From Aeromonas lacus (lineage in GTDB: Bacteria; Pseudomonadota; Gammaproteobacteria; Enterobacterales; Aeromonadaceae): DNA of 52,617 bases. The notes beneath the pieces are model-generated. The model did no database searches. It saw only the letters and a program-made list of their open reading frames with translations, and was not told where the DNA came from. Both the position numbers and the translations under genes were made by a program. Below, piece by piece: positions 23,981 to 32,393 of this stretch (the first letter of the stretch is position 1; each line of letters opens with the position of its first letter). The stretch covers positions 1-52,617 of the forward strand of contig NZ_JRGM01000141.1 in the NCBI RefSeq assembly GCF_000764665.1. Reading direction: 5' to 3'.

Positions 23981-25579
23981 TTATGCCGGACCAATTCGCT
24001 CCATCAGGCTCATATGGGATGAGCCATCGTGGCGCTTGAGGTTCTGGCGATACTCGAACTGGCGCTGGCTCTCCTGCTTGAGCCCCAGCATCAGCGAATA
24101 GCACATCGCCAGCATGATCACCGAGAAGGGCAGCGCGGCTATGATGCTGGCAGCCTGCAAGGCTGCCAAGCCGCCTGAGACCAGCAGGATGGCGGCAACC
24201 AGCCCCTGTCCCAGCCCCCATACGGCACGGTGCAGTACCGGCGGCTCCTGATCACCGATGGAGAGCAGGGTCGTAATCACCAGCGTGCCCGAGTCACTGG
24301 AGGTGATGAAATAGGTGCAGATAAGCAGGGTCAGCACGGCCTTGGCAATCCAGCCGAAGGTCTCCCAGTGCAGCAGCTCGACCGTCTTGTAGAGGGCCAG
24401 CGTCACATCCTGATTGACCGCCGCGACCACGCCGCCACCGCCAAACAGCTCCAGATTCATCGCCGTACCGCCAAACACGGTCAGCCAGAACATGCCGAGC
24501 AGCGAGGGAACCAACAAGACACCGAGCACGAACTCGCGGATGGTGCGCCCCTTGGAGATGCGGGCGATAAACATGCCGACAAACGGCGCCCAGGCAATCC
24601 ACCAGCCCCAGTAAAACGCCGTCCAGCTCGACTGCCAGGCCGAGGTGCCATTGGCTTCGGTGTTGGTCCAGAAGCTCAGCTTGACGATGTTCTGCAGGTA
24701 ATCACCGATGTTCTGCACGTAGGCGTTGAGGATATAGGTGGTCGGCCCCAGCACCAGAAAGAGCGCGAGCACGAACACGCTCAACCAGATATTGAGCTCG
24801 GAGAGGATCTTCACCCCGCGCCCGACCCCGGAGACCGCCGAGAGGGTGGCGATCAGGCTGATGCCACCAATCAGCCAAAGCTGGTTCGTTTGCGATACTT
24901 CCATGCCAAACATCTGGTTGAGGCCGGTGTTCATCTGGGAGACCCCTAGACCGAGGGAAGTCGCCACCCCGAACACGGTGCCGAACACCGCCAGTACATC
25001 GGCCGCATGGCCCCAAAAACCGTAGATGCGCTCGCCGAGGATGGGGTAAAGCACAGAGCGGATCGCCAGCGGCAACTTGCGGCGATAACTGAAAAAGGCC
25101 AGCGACAGGCCGACGATCACATAGATTGCCCAGGGGTGCAGACCCCAATGGAAGAAGGTAAGGCGCATGGCGATCTGGGCCGCTTCCGGGGTCATCCCTT
25201 CGGTAATAAAAGGGTTGCCCTGCAGGTGGTTCATCGGCTCGGCGATGCTCCAGAACACCAGCCCGATCCCCATGCCCGCGCTAAAGAGCATGGCGAACCA
25301 GGCAAAGTAGCCGAACTCCGGTACCTGGTCGTCGTCGCCCAGCCGGATGTTGCCGAAGCGGCTGAACATCAGGTAGACGGCGAAGAACAGGAACAGGGCG
25401 ACCACCAGAATGTAGTACCACTTGAACCCGGCAATAATCTGATCCTTGGCTCCGACAAACCAGCTGGCGGCGGTCTCGGGGACAAAGACCCCGAACAGCA
25501 GAAACAGGGTGATGACGGTCAACGCCGTCATGGCCATGGTGGGGTTGAGGCCTTTAAATAGCCCTTTGCTTGCTCTCAT
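23981..25579 (-). CDS. BCCT-family betaine/choline/carnitine transporter
   Basis: A 532-residue inner membrane transporter with about 12 membrane segments. The family core is clear: 'FSAGMGIGLVFWSIAEPMNHL' early, the conserved Trp-rich segment 'FYWGWWIAWAPFVGMFIARI' followed by 'SKGRTIREF', and 'TYFITSSDSGTLVI'. It lacks the long cytoplasmic C-terminal tail of E. coli BetT. The substrate (glycine betaine, choline, carnitine or similar) cannot be fixed from sequence. The unknown gene at 25589-26116 ends 9 bp upstream on the same strand, and a MarR regulator is divergent, so the three may form an osmolyte-responsive unit. Confidence 0.92.
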   Translation of the reverse strand: MRASKGLFKGLNPTMAMTALTVITLFLLFGVFVPETAASWFVGAKDQIIAGFKWYYILVVALFLFFAVYLMFSRFGNIRLGDDDQVPEFGYFAWFAMLFSAGMGIGLVFWSIAEPMNHLQGNPFITEGMTPEAAQIAMRLTFFHWGLHPWAIYVIVGLSLAFFSYRRKLPLAIRSVLYPILGERIYGFWGHAADVLAVFGTVFGVATSLGLGVSQMNTGLNQMFGMEVSQTNQLWLIGGISLIATLSAVSGVGRGVKILSELNIWLSVFVLALFLVLGPTTYILNAYVQNIGDYLQNIVKLSFWTNTEANGTSAWQSSWTAFYWGWWIAWAPFVGMFIARISKGRTIREFVLGVLLVPSLLGMFWLTVFGGTAMNLELFGGGGVVAAVNQDVTLALYKTVELLHWETFGWIAKAVLTLLICTYFITSSDSGTLVITTLLSIGDQEPPVLHRAVWGLGQGLVAAILLVSGGLAALQAASIIAALPFSVIMLAMCYSLMLGLKQESQRQFEYRQNLKRHDGSSHMSLMERIGPA

Positions 25580-25588
25580 CCAGCCTCC

Positions 25589-26116
25589 TTAGTCGTTGTT
25601 GAAAAACTCTTCGCCCACGTGATCACCGGCGCCACCGATGGCGCGATAGACCAGCTTGCCGGCCGCTTGTTCACGGTGATCCACCAGAGTGACCGAAGGC
25701 TGACCGTTCACTGCATGGCGCTTGCCGAGGAAGATGGCCATGGGCACCCCCAGATTGGAGACACCGCTGGTGATCCAGAGGCGATTGAAGTCGTAGGAGC
25801 CGCCGATGAACTCCAGCTGAGCCAGACCGGTATCGAGGCCGGTCAGATAGAAGTTCATGGCGCTTTCGTCAGGAAAGAGGTGCACCAGCACATAGGCGTA
25901 GCGCAATTCGTTTACCAACTCCTTTAGGTTGAAAGTACCTGTCTCGCTACAGGAGAGCGGCAGTTCGCCATCGTAGTGGTGAACCTTGAGGTTGTTCGGG
26001 TCTTCATCGTAGGCGGGCTGATAGCGGACAAAGGCTGATGTATCAGGCAGTTCATAGCGAACTCGCACGACTTTCAGGCCGCTGGCCAGGGTCTTGATAT
26101 CCAGTTCATTGGTCAT
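25589..26116 (-). CDS. Unknown protein co-transcribed with the BCCT transporter
   Basis: A 175-residue soluble, acidic protein without signal peptide or membrane segment. I do not recognise it. Features: N-terminal 'LASGLKVVRVRYELPDTSAFVRYQPAYDEDP', a central 'NEVRY'-like 'ELRYAYVLVHLFPDESAMNFYLTGLD', and a Gly-rich C-terminus ending GDHVGEEFFNND. It is upstream of and only 9 bp from the BCCT gene, so they are almost certainly co-transcribed. Its ATG at 26116 follows AGAGGAGT, a strong ribosome site. A role in transporter regulation or in handling the imported solute is speculation. Confidence 0.7.
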   Translation of the reverse strand: MTNELDIKTLASGLKVVRVRYELPDTSAFVRYQPAYDEDPNNLKVHHYDGELPLSCSETGTFNLKELVNELRYAYVLVHLFPDESAMNFYLTGLDTGLAQLEFIGGSYDFNRLWITSGVSNLGVPMAIFLGKRHAVNGQPSVTLVDHREQAAGKLVYRAIGGAGDHVGEEFFNND

Positions 26117-26274
26117 GTTTACTCCTCTCTTGTCAGGTTAAACAGCGCAAAGAGGGGCTAAACTAACACAAAATTAATTTGAACATAAACCATTTGAGCA
26201 ATAACTATATTGACCTTTTTATCTGCCGGGAGCAGAATTTCCCCCCTTTCAACCCGACTTCCTACTCCGAAACC

Positions 26275-26754
26275 ATGGAAAAACATGATGAAGTGCTGGT
26301 AGCGCTGCGCCAGATCATTCGTGCCATCGACATGCACTCCAAGCGCTTGATCAAGGAGGCGGGTCTCACCTCGCCACAACTCTTGCTGCTCAAAGGAATT
26401 GATGAGCTGGGCCAGATCTCCATGCGCCAGCTAGCCGACCACACCAACATGAGTCAGGCCACCGCCACCACCATCATGGATCGCCTCGAGAGCCGCCAGC
26501 TGGTGCAGCGCGTTCGCAGCGAGACCGACAAGCGCAAGGTACACGCGACTCTGACCGATGCCGGACGCGCCCTGCTGGCCGAGGCGCCGACGCCACTACA
26601 AGAGAGCTTTATCCAGCGTTTTCAATCTCTTGAAACCTGGGAGCAAACCCTGCTGCTCTCTTCCCTGCAGCGTATCTCCGCCATGATGAATGCCGATGGA
26701 ATCGATGCCGCCCCGGTGTTGAGCGTCCGCCCCCTGACCGCCGAGCAGGCATAA
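26275..26754 (+). CDS. MarR-family regulator, possibly of compatible-solute genes
   Basis: A 159-residue winged-helix repressor. 'ALRQIIRAIDMHSKRLIKEAGLTSPQLLLLKGI' opens the domain, the recognition region is 'SMRQLADHTNMSQATATTIMDRLESRQLVQR' and the wing 'SETDKRKVHATLTDAGR'. The opening resembles the EctR/CosR group that represses ectoine and betaine genes, which fits the divergent BCCT transporter; this is inference. ATG at 26275 was chosen although its ribosome site is weak; a TTG at 26179 would add 32 residues unlike MarR proteins. The 158-bp divergent AT-rich gap probably contains its operator. Confidence 0.87.
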   Translation: MEKHDEVLVALRQIIRAIDMHSKRLIKEAGLTSPQLLLLKGIDELGQISMRQLADHTNMSQATATTIMDRLESRQLVQRVRSETDKRKVHATLTDAGRALLAEAPTPLQESFIQRFQSLETWEQTLLLSSLQRISAMMNADGIDAAPVLSVRPLTAEQA

Positions 26755-26782
26755 AAAAAGCTCCCGAAACGGGAGCTTTTTT
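26754..26782. terminator. Bidirectional terminator between marR-type gene and yjaG
   Basis: A 13-bp stem AAAAAAGCTCCCG / CGGGAGCTTTTTT with loop AAA; it begins at the stop codon of the regulator and serves both convergent genes. Confidence 0.92.
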
Positions 26783-26800
26783 AGTGATGGGCGCCAGCGA

Positions 26801-27382
26801 TTACTCTTCCAGGCTGATCCCGATGTTGGAGACGCCATCCTGAGCGGCAAAGGCCTTGATGGCCAGAATGCGGTCGCTGTCGCGCTCATGGGCAACCCGC
26901 TTGAGCAGCTCGACCTGAAACTCCAGCTCGGCTTCCATGTATTCGTGCTCGTAGAGCTCCTCTTCGGTCAGATCCCGCTCTTCCATCATCTCGATAAAAC
27001 CGGCAACGGTACCGACGGAGGCATGACTGGCATCGTTGGCTTCTTCGCCGACCCGGCAGATCACCGAGTTGTAGGCACAGCCCAGCGCCACGCAGGCATC
27101 CAGTGCCGGATAGGCACCGTAGGATTCAAACTTGCGGGGATCCGGAATATGGGCTTCGAACTCTTCGAGAATGGCACCCAGATTGACCCGGGAACCCTTG
27201 ACGGTCAGGTAGTTCCACATCTGATCCAGCGCATGCCGGAAGGCGTCTGCATTGCCAAAGCCGGAGGCCTGACTGAACAGGGCATAGTTGGGGTACATGC
27301 GCTCTGCCAGCGCCAGGGTGTAGACGGTCTGTTGCCAAGGCTGTAGCTCGGCCAGTCGCTTATAAAACTTGTCACCAAACAC
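26801..27382 (-). CDS. yjaG: YjaG family (DUF416) protein
   Basis: A 193-residue cytoplasmic protein. 'LQPWQQTVYTLALAERMYPNYALFSQ', 'ALDQMWNYL', 'YPALDACVALGCAYNSV' and 'EEELYEHEYMEAELEFQVELL' are the family blocks. The structure is an all-helical bundle in known members and the function is unknown. The first codon is GTG at 27382; no ATG occurs nearby in frame before the conserved region and the ribosome site is weak. It is convergent with the MarR-type gene and divergent from the dehydrogenase gene. Confidence 0.88.
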   Translation of the reverse strand: MFGDKFYKRLAELQPWQQTVYTLALAERMYPNYALFSQASGFGNADAFRHALDQMWNYLTVKGSRVNLGAILEEFEAHIPDPRKFESYGAYPALDACVALGCAYNSVICRVGEEANDASHASVGTVAGFIEMMEERDLTEEELYEHEYMEAELEFQVELLKRVAHERDSDRILAIKAFAAQDGVSNIGISLEE

Positions 27383-27544
27383 TGGAGTCGGATCCTCTGC
27401 AAAATGTGGGGCAGATTGTAGCCCACGAGGGGCGCGGCGAAAACGAAAAAGCGCCCTGGTCGGCTATGTTGCGCTGGCAACTCGGGTAAGATGGGACGAG
27501 AGCGGCATCTTGTCGCGCCGCAAATTCTGATAAGGAACAAGAGT

Positions 27545-28489
27545 ATGAGCCAACGTACCCTTCTTTTGCTCAGCCAGGATAATGCTCACTACGAGCGTCT
27601 GCTCAAGGCCGCCAATCTCCCCCATCTGCGCATTCTGCGGGCCGATAACCAGAGCGATGCCGAGAAGCTGATCGGCGAAGCCCATATTCTGATGGCAGAA
27701 CCGGCCCGTGCCAAACCGCTCCTCCCCAAGGCGGGAAAACTCAAATGGTTCCAGTCTACCTATGCCGGAGTGGACGTACTGCTCGACCCGGACAGCCGGC
27801 GCGACTACCAGCTTACCAACGTGCGCGGCATCTTTGGCCCGCTGATGAGCGAATATGTCTTTGGCCATCTGCTCAGCCTGATGCGACAAATTCCTCTCTA
27901 TCGGGAACAGCAGAGGCAGCGCCTCTGGCAGAGCCACCCCTATCAGGGACTCAAGGGGAAAACCATGCTGATCCTTGGCACCGGCAGCATTGGCCAGCAT
28001 ATCGCCCAGACCGGCAAGCACTTTGGCATGAAGGTGCTTGGCATCAGCCGCAGTGGCCGGGAGCGAGCCAGCTTTGATCAGGTTTACCAGCTGCCGGCGC
28101 TCAACAAGATCCTGGCGCAGGCCGATGTCATCGTCAGCGTGCTGCCGGCGACCCGCGATACACGCCACCTCTTCAATGCCGCCCGCTTCGAGTTCTGCAA
28201 ACCGGGCGCCATCCTGTTCAACGTGGGACGCGGCAATGCCGTTCACTCCGGCGATCTGCTCACAGCACTGCGAACCGGCAAGCTGGCAATGGCGGTGCTG
28301 GATGTGTTCGAACAGGAGCCACTGCCCGCCGACAGCCCGTTGTGGGGGCAACCCAACCTCATCGTTACCCCTCACAACAGCGCCTACAGCTTCCCCGAGG
28401 ATGTGGCCCAGATCTTCGTGCGCAACTATATCCGCTTCATCGACGGCCAGCCCCTCGATGGCAAAATAGACTTCGACAAGGGCTACTAA
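27545..28489 (+). CDS. D-2-hydroxyacid dehydrogenase (GhrA/SerA-like family)
   Basis: A 314-residue NAD(P)-dependent enzyme. The nucleotide-binding loop is 'LILGTGSIGQHIAQTGKHFG' with the GxGxxG motif, and the catalytic Arg, Glu and His lie in 'SVLPATRDTRH', 'LDVFEQEPLP' and 'IVTPHNSAY'. 'LFNVGRGNAV' is the typical active-site strand. It likely reduces glyoxylate, hydroxypyruvate or another 2-ketoacid, but substrate cannot be named. The ATG at 27545 has AAGGAACAAGAG upstream and matches family length; the frame opens at 27491 without a ribosome site. Confidence 0.9.
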   Translation: MSQRTLLLLSQDNAHYERLLKAANLPHLRILRADNQSDAEKLIGEAHILMAEPARAKPLLPKAGKLKWFQSTYAGVDVLLDPDSRRDYQLTNVRGIFGPLMSEYVFGHLLSLMRQIPLYREQQRQRLWQSHPYQGLKGKTMLILGTGSIGQHIAQTGKHFGMKVLGISRSGRERASFDQVYQLPALNKILAQADVIVSVLPATRDTRHLFNAARFEFCKPGAILFNVGRGNAVHSGDLLTALRTGKLAMAVLDVFEQEPLPADSPLWGQPNLIVTPHNSAYSFPEDVAQIFVRNYIRFIDGQPLDGKIDFDKGY

Positions 28490-28506
28490 CTCCTGATTTC
28501 GCATGC

Positions 28507-28538
28507 AAAAAGGCCCCGCCAATCTGGCGGGGCCTTTT
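28507..28538. terminator. Bidirectional terminator between the dehydrogenase gene and mepM
   Basis: A 13-bp GC-rich stem with the core AAGGCCCCGCC / GGCGGGGCCTT, a 5-nt loop and T-runs on both strands, between two convergent genes. Confidence 0.92.
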
Positions 28539-28562
28539 CATTTCAGGCTGTGACTACAGGTA

Positions 28563-29900
28563 TCAACCTGCGGCCAGCTCCTTGCGGTAGCCCTTCACCT
28601 TGGCCAGGAACTGACGACGCTCCTTGCCGCTGAGCGGTTCGGCCATCGGCAGCTTGGCAGTCATGGCGTTGACCGGGCGGTTGTTGATGCGCAGCTCATA
28701 GTGGAGGTGAGCACCGGTCGAGCGACCTGTGTTGCCGGAGAGGCCGATCTTGTCGCCCATCTTGACCCGCTGACCCGGTTTGACCAGCAGCTTGCTCAGG
28801 TGCAGATAACGGGTCGACAGGGTGCGACCATGCTTGATGACGATATAGGTACCTGCCAGCGGGTGGCTGGTTGCCTTCTGGACGACACCGTCACCGGTCG
28901 CCAGCACCGGAGTACCGACCGGCACTGCAAAGTCGGTACCCTCGTGAGGACGCACCATTCCGGTTACCGGATGTTTACGCGCCGGGTTGAAGTTGGAGCT
29001 GATCCGGTAGCGGCTGTGGGTCGGATAGCGACGGAAGCCACGCTCCAGACTGTTGCCCTGACCGTCGTAATAGTTGCCGTCATCGGAGAGCCAGGCCGAT
29101 ACCGTCTGGCCCTGGCTGGTCACTTCCACACCCAGCAGCTGGCTGTTGCCGGTGCTCTTGCCCTCGACGGTCTCCTGGCGTACCAGCACCTTGAATTTGT
29201 CACCCTTTTTCAGGTCCTGGGCAAAGTTCATTCGCCACTGGAACAGGTTGGCAATCTTCTGGATATGGTTGGCCGGAATACCGGCATTGCGGGCGCTGAC
29301 ATAGAAGCTGCCATTAATCACGCCATCGTAACGCTGCGGCTGCCAATCCACCTTCTCGTTGATCATCGAGGCGGTATAGGTGTCGTCGGTACGCGCCATC
29401 ACCAGCGTCTGCTTGATGTTCAGGCGGATCTTGAGCTGTTGCAGGATGTTGTCCTGATCGATCAGCAGCTCGATGGTCTGACCCGGTTTGAGCCGCGCCA
29501 GATAGTTCTTGTTGTCCGCATCCAGCACCTTGTAGAGGGTGGTGGTCGAGAGCCCCAGATTGTTGAAGATGGCGGTCAGATTCTCACCATTGCGCACCCG
29601 GTAATCCTGCCACTGCGGCGCGGTATCGACCGGAATATCATCGTCCGGCGTGGCGGGATCAACCAGTTCGTGATCGGGGATGTCGTTAAAGTCGGTGTTG
29701 TTTTCGTTGGTTGCCGTACCAGCGGTATCAATCGGCAACTCCAAACGCAGGGGCCGCTCCAGAATGTCGCCCGGGGCCGGCAGCAATGCCACTGCTGACA
29801 GGGTCATCGCCGTCAGCATCACCATTGCGTAAAAGTGTTTGCGGGGAACCGGTGGTTCCCAATTGGCAGCCTGTGCTACCAAGGGACGGAGACGTTTCAT
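28563..29900 (-). CDS. mepM: Murein DD-endopeptidase MepM (M23 family)
   Basis: A 445-residue, membrane-anchored endopeptidase that cuts D-Ala-meso-DAP cross-links during cell wall growth. An N-terminal membrane segment (about 23-42, 'HFYAMVMLTAMTLSAVALLP') is followed by an OapA/LysM-like region ('YRVRNGENLTAIFNNLGLS') and the zinc peptidase domain: 'RPHEGTDFAVPVGTPV' gives the first His and Asp ligands and 'TGAHLHYELRIN' the second HxH. In E. coli the gene is divergent from znuCB next to znuA; here three genes of a Lap-type cluster separate it from znuA. An AGGATAG ribosome site precedes the ATG. Confidence 0.93.
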   Translation of the reverse strand: MKRLRPLVAQAANWEPPVPRKHFYAMVMLTAMTLSAVALLPAPGDILERPLRLELPIDTAGTATNENNTDFNDIPDHELVDPATPDDDIPVDTAPQWQDYRVRNGENLTAIFNNLGLSTTTLYKVLDADNKNYLARLKPGQTIELLIDQDNILQQLKIRLNIKQTLVMARTDDTYTASMINEKVDWQPQRYDGVINGSFYVSARNAGIPANHIQKIANLFQWRMNFAQDLKKGDKFKVLVRQETVEGKSTGNSQLLGVEVTSQGQTVSAWLSDDGNYYDGQGNSLERGFRRYPTHSRYRISSNFNPARKHPVTGMVRPHEGTDFAVPVGTPVLATGDGVVQKATSHPLAGTYIVIKHGRTLSTRYLHLSKLLVKPGQRVKMGDKIGLSGNTGRSTGAHLHYELRINNRPVNAMTAKLPMAEPLSGKERRQFLAKVKGYRKELAAG

Positions 29901-30159
29901 CCGCTATCCTGTCTTTATATCTGAAGAGTGTGAGTTGCGATGTGGTAGTACCAAATCCGCATAAAACTGTCTGTTTGACAAAAAACGATACAAATAGTTC
30001 ATCGCAATCTGCATGAACTTCACATTTTATGCATAACCTGCCCGGATGGGCAGAAATGATCGTCTTTTTTAACCATTTTTTCCTATTTTTAAGAACCGGC
30101 TCGCCATCGAGCCAGAATAAAAACCGCAAATGTTGCAATAACTTTTCCATGGAGTGGGG

Positions 30160-31455
30160 ATGACGTTATCAAAACTATTGAGCAGGATAATCCTCATCCT
30201 GTTTCTTATCGGTGCCATCCTGCTGTTTGTGCTGGAAATCACCACAGTCCGCCAATCCATCATCGACCAGATGTCCGCTAATCTGGAGACTGCCGTCACC
30301 GCTCTGGGTCTGGTGCTGCAAGGCACTTTACTCAACGATGACAAGGTGCTGGCCGAAACCATCGTCAATGCCATGTTCGATGGCGGCTTCGTCAGCTCGG
30401 TCAGGTTGGTCGACCCGGACGGACAACTGCTGTTCCAGAAGGTTTTCCAGGCTACCCAGCAAAACGTGCCAGGCTGGCTTCCCTCGGTTATCGGCATGCC
30501 ACCGGTCAAGATTGAGCAAGAACTGACCGACGGTTGGCGCATGCTCGGTACCCTGACACTGGAAGGTCACAGCGGCTACGCCTACCAGCACCTGTGGAAT
30601 GCCATCAGTCGTATTGGACTGGCACTGCTGGGTGGACTGGTTGTCTTTACTCTGGTGATCTCCCTGGTCAGCCAACGGCTGCTAAGGCCGCTGGAACAGA
30701 TCAACCAGCAGTTGATCCGGGTCCGCAAGCACCAGTTCAACAGCGCCCTCCCTACCCCCTGGCTGCAGGATCTCAAAGAGGTGGTGCTCTCCATCAATCA
30801 GCTGGTCTCCGAGCGCAAGCGGGATCTGCTCCAGCAACGCCTAAAAATCACTCAGATGGGCAAGCAACTGCGCTCATCCGCAGCGCAGCCCTTGCAAGGG
30901 CTGACCGACACCCGTGGCGGTTACCTGCAGACCTTCGTCTCGACACAGGGCGAGATCGCCCTCTACCAACGCTTCCTGCCATACCCGGCACTCACCGCCA
31001 ACAGCGAACTGACGACCATTCAAGCGGTTCTGGAACAGTGGTTGCAGCACCATGTTGAAGGTATCTCGCTACCACTCTCCCTGCTCCACCACCCGCAATG
31101 GCAAGCCATAGCCCTGCAGCTGACCCAGGGAAGAGGCAAGACACTCGACTGGCGCTGGGATGTCACCGCTTTCCCGGCTGAGGGTGAGTCGATATTGACC
31201 CGCTTGCAGGAGCAGGGGGTCGAGCTGGCGTTTAGCGCTATTCCGCTCAATACGGAGACCTTCAATCAACTCGATCCCCTCAATCCTGTCTTTGTCTGCT
31301 GCCAGCTGAGCGAGGAGCCGCTCTACTGGCATCTCCTCTCGCAAACCATGCATGCGGCTGGTTACACCCTGTTGGCCGAGGCGGGCACTGGCAGCGACAT
31401 CGACAAGTTGCGCACCTGGGGAGTTGATGGTTATGCCAGGGAGGCACAATCATGA
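30160..31455 (+). CDS. LapD-like membrane receptor lacking GGDEF, with degenerate EAL-like end
   Basis: A 431-residue protein. A first membrane helix (8-28), a periplasmic LapD/MoxY-type domain (about 30-148), a second helix (about 150-172) and a HAMP-like region (172-225) follow the LapD plan. The periplasmic 'VPGWLP' with Trp106, 'DGWRMLGTLTLEGHSGYAYQHLW' resemble the face by which LapD binds LapG. After HAMP there is no GGDEF domain. The last about 160 residues look like the second half of a degraded EAL domain ('AAGYTLLAEAGTGSDIDKLRTWGVDGY' resembles the EAL end), with no catalytic EAL signature. It probably senses or transmits a signal but does not make or break c-di-GMP. The 3' end overlaps the TAXI gene by 4 nt; a LapG protease gene is nearby. 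Confidence 0.8.
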   Translation: MTLSKLLSRIILILFLIGAILLFVLEITTVRQSIIDQMSANLETAVTALGLVLQGTLLNDDKVLAETIVNAMFDGGFVSSVRLVDPDGQLLFQKVFQATQQNVPGWLPSVIGMPPVKIEQELTDGWRMLGTLTLEGHSGYAYQHLWNAISRIGLALLGGLVVFTLVISLVSQRLLRPLEQINQQLIRVRKHQFNSALPTPWLQDLKEVVLSINQLVSERKRDLLQQRLKITQMGKQLRSSAAQPLQGLTDTRGGYLQTFVSTQGEIALYQRFLPYPALTANSELTTIQAVLEQWLQHHVEGISLPLSLLHHPQWQAIALQLTQGRGKTLDWRWDVTAFPAEGESILTRLQEQGVELAFSAIPLNTETFNQLDPLNPVFVCCQLSEEPLYWHLLSQTMHAAGYTLLAEAGTGSDIDKLRTWGVDGYAREAQS

Positions 31456-32393
31456 AAAAGCTGACTATCTTGCTGATGCTGTTCGGCCAAGCCGGAGCAA
31501 TGGCCGCACCAGCCACCATAGCAACAGGCAGTGAACAGGGGATCTACTATCAGGTCACCAGCGAATTCTGCCGGCTGGCACACAAGACAGACCCACAGAT
31601 CAGCTGTGCGCTGCAGGCAACCTCCGGTTCGATGGAAAACCTGCAGCGGCTGCGGAGCGGTGAAAGCCGCTACGCCATGGTGCAGTCTGACTGGCTCTAT
31701 CAGGCCCGTCAGGGCAGCAGCCCTTTCGCCAACGCCGCACAAACTGGCCTGCGCGCGCTGTTCGCGACCCACGCCGAACCCTTTACCATAGTGATCCGGG
31801 CCGACGGCGACATCACGTCACTGGAACAGCTCAAGCTCGCCCCCATCGATATGGGGCTGAAAGGCTCCGGTACCCGCCAGACCGCACTGGCCCTTTTCAA
31901 CTTGCTGGGCGCCAAGGGGCAGGATCTCGACCTGAAAAGCATGGCCAATGCAGCCGAGGCGCTCTGCAGCAAACAGATCGATGCCTATGGACTGGTAATG
32001 GGACATCCCAACAGGATCGTGCTCGATACCGCCAAGCGGTGTGCCATCCGATTTCTGCCGGTCGATGGCGCTCTGCGTGACCAGCTGATCAAGGGAGTCA
32101 GGTATTACCAGCGCAGCCAGGTGCCCGCGCGCATCTATCCGGGCAATCTGAAAGCCACCCCCACCTTTGCCATCGCAGCCACTCTGGTGACCAATGCAAC
32201 CACTCCGGAAGAAGAGGTCTATAACCTGACTCGCGCCATGCTGGCACAGCAGACCAAGTTCAACGAGCAGACTTATGGCTACGCCAACATGTTCCATCAG
32301 GCACGCAACAAAACCGGCCCGGTGCTGAGCATTGAGCAGCATCCGGGCGCAGCACGTTATTTTGCCGAGTTGAAAGCCGCCGGAAAATTATAA
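31452..32393 (+). CDS. TAXI-family periplasmic solute-binding protein
   Basis: A 313-residue exported protein (signal MKKLTILLMLFGQAGAMA). The TAXI-family blocks are 'IATGSEQGIYYQVTSEFCRLAH', 'QATSGSMENLQRLRSGESRYAMVQSDW' and 'DMGLKGSGTRQTALALFNLLG'. TAXI proteins normally deliver ligand to TRAP transporters, but no TRAP permease gene is in the window. Its start overlaps the stop of the LapD-like gene (ATGA), implying translational coupling. I infer that it may present a small ligand to the receptor encoded before it, not to a transporter. Two cysteines ('ISCAL' and 'EALCS') might pair. It converges on lapG, overlapping it by 6 bp. Confidence 0.85.
   Translation: MKKLTILLMLFGQAGAMAAPATIATGSEQGIYYQVTSEFCRLAHKTDPQISCALQATSGSMENLQRLRSGESRYAMVQSDWLYQARQGSSPFANAAQTGLRALFATHAEPFTIVIRADGDITSLEQLKLAPIDMGLKGSGTRQTALALFNLLGAKGQDLDLKSMANAAEALCSKQIDAYGLVMGHPNRIVLDTAKRCAIRFLPVDGALRDQLIKGVRYYQRSQVPARIYPGNLKATPTFAIAATLVTNATTPEEEVYNLTRAMLAQQTKFNEQTYGYANMFHQARNKTGPVLSIEQHPGAARYFAELKAAGKL

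Noticed and set aside
31452..32393. A complete TRAP transporter locus
   Set aside because: Only the TAXI binding protein is present; no permease gene is next to it.
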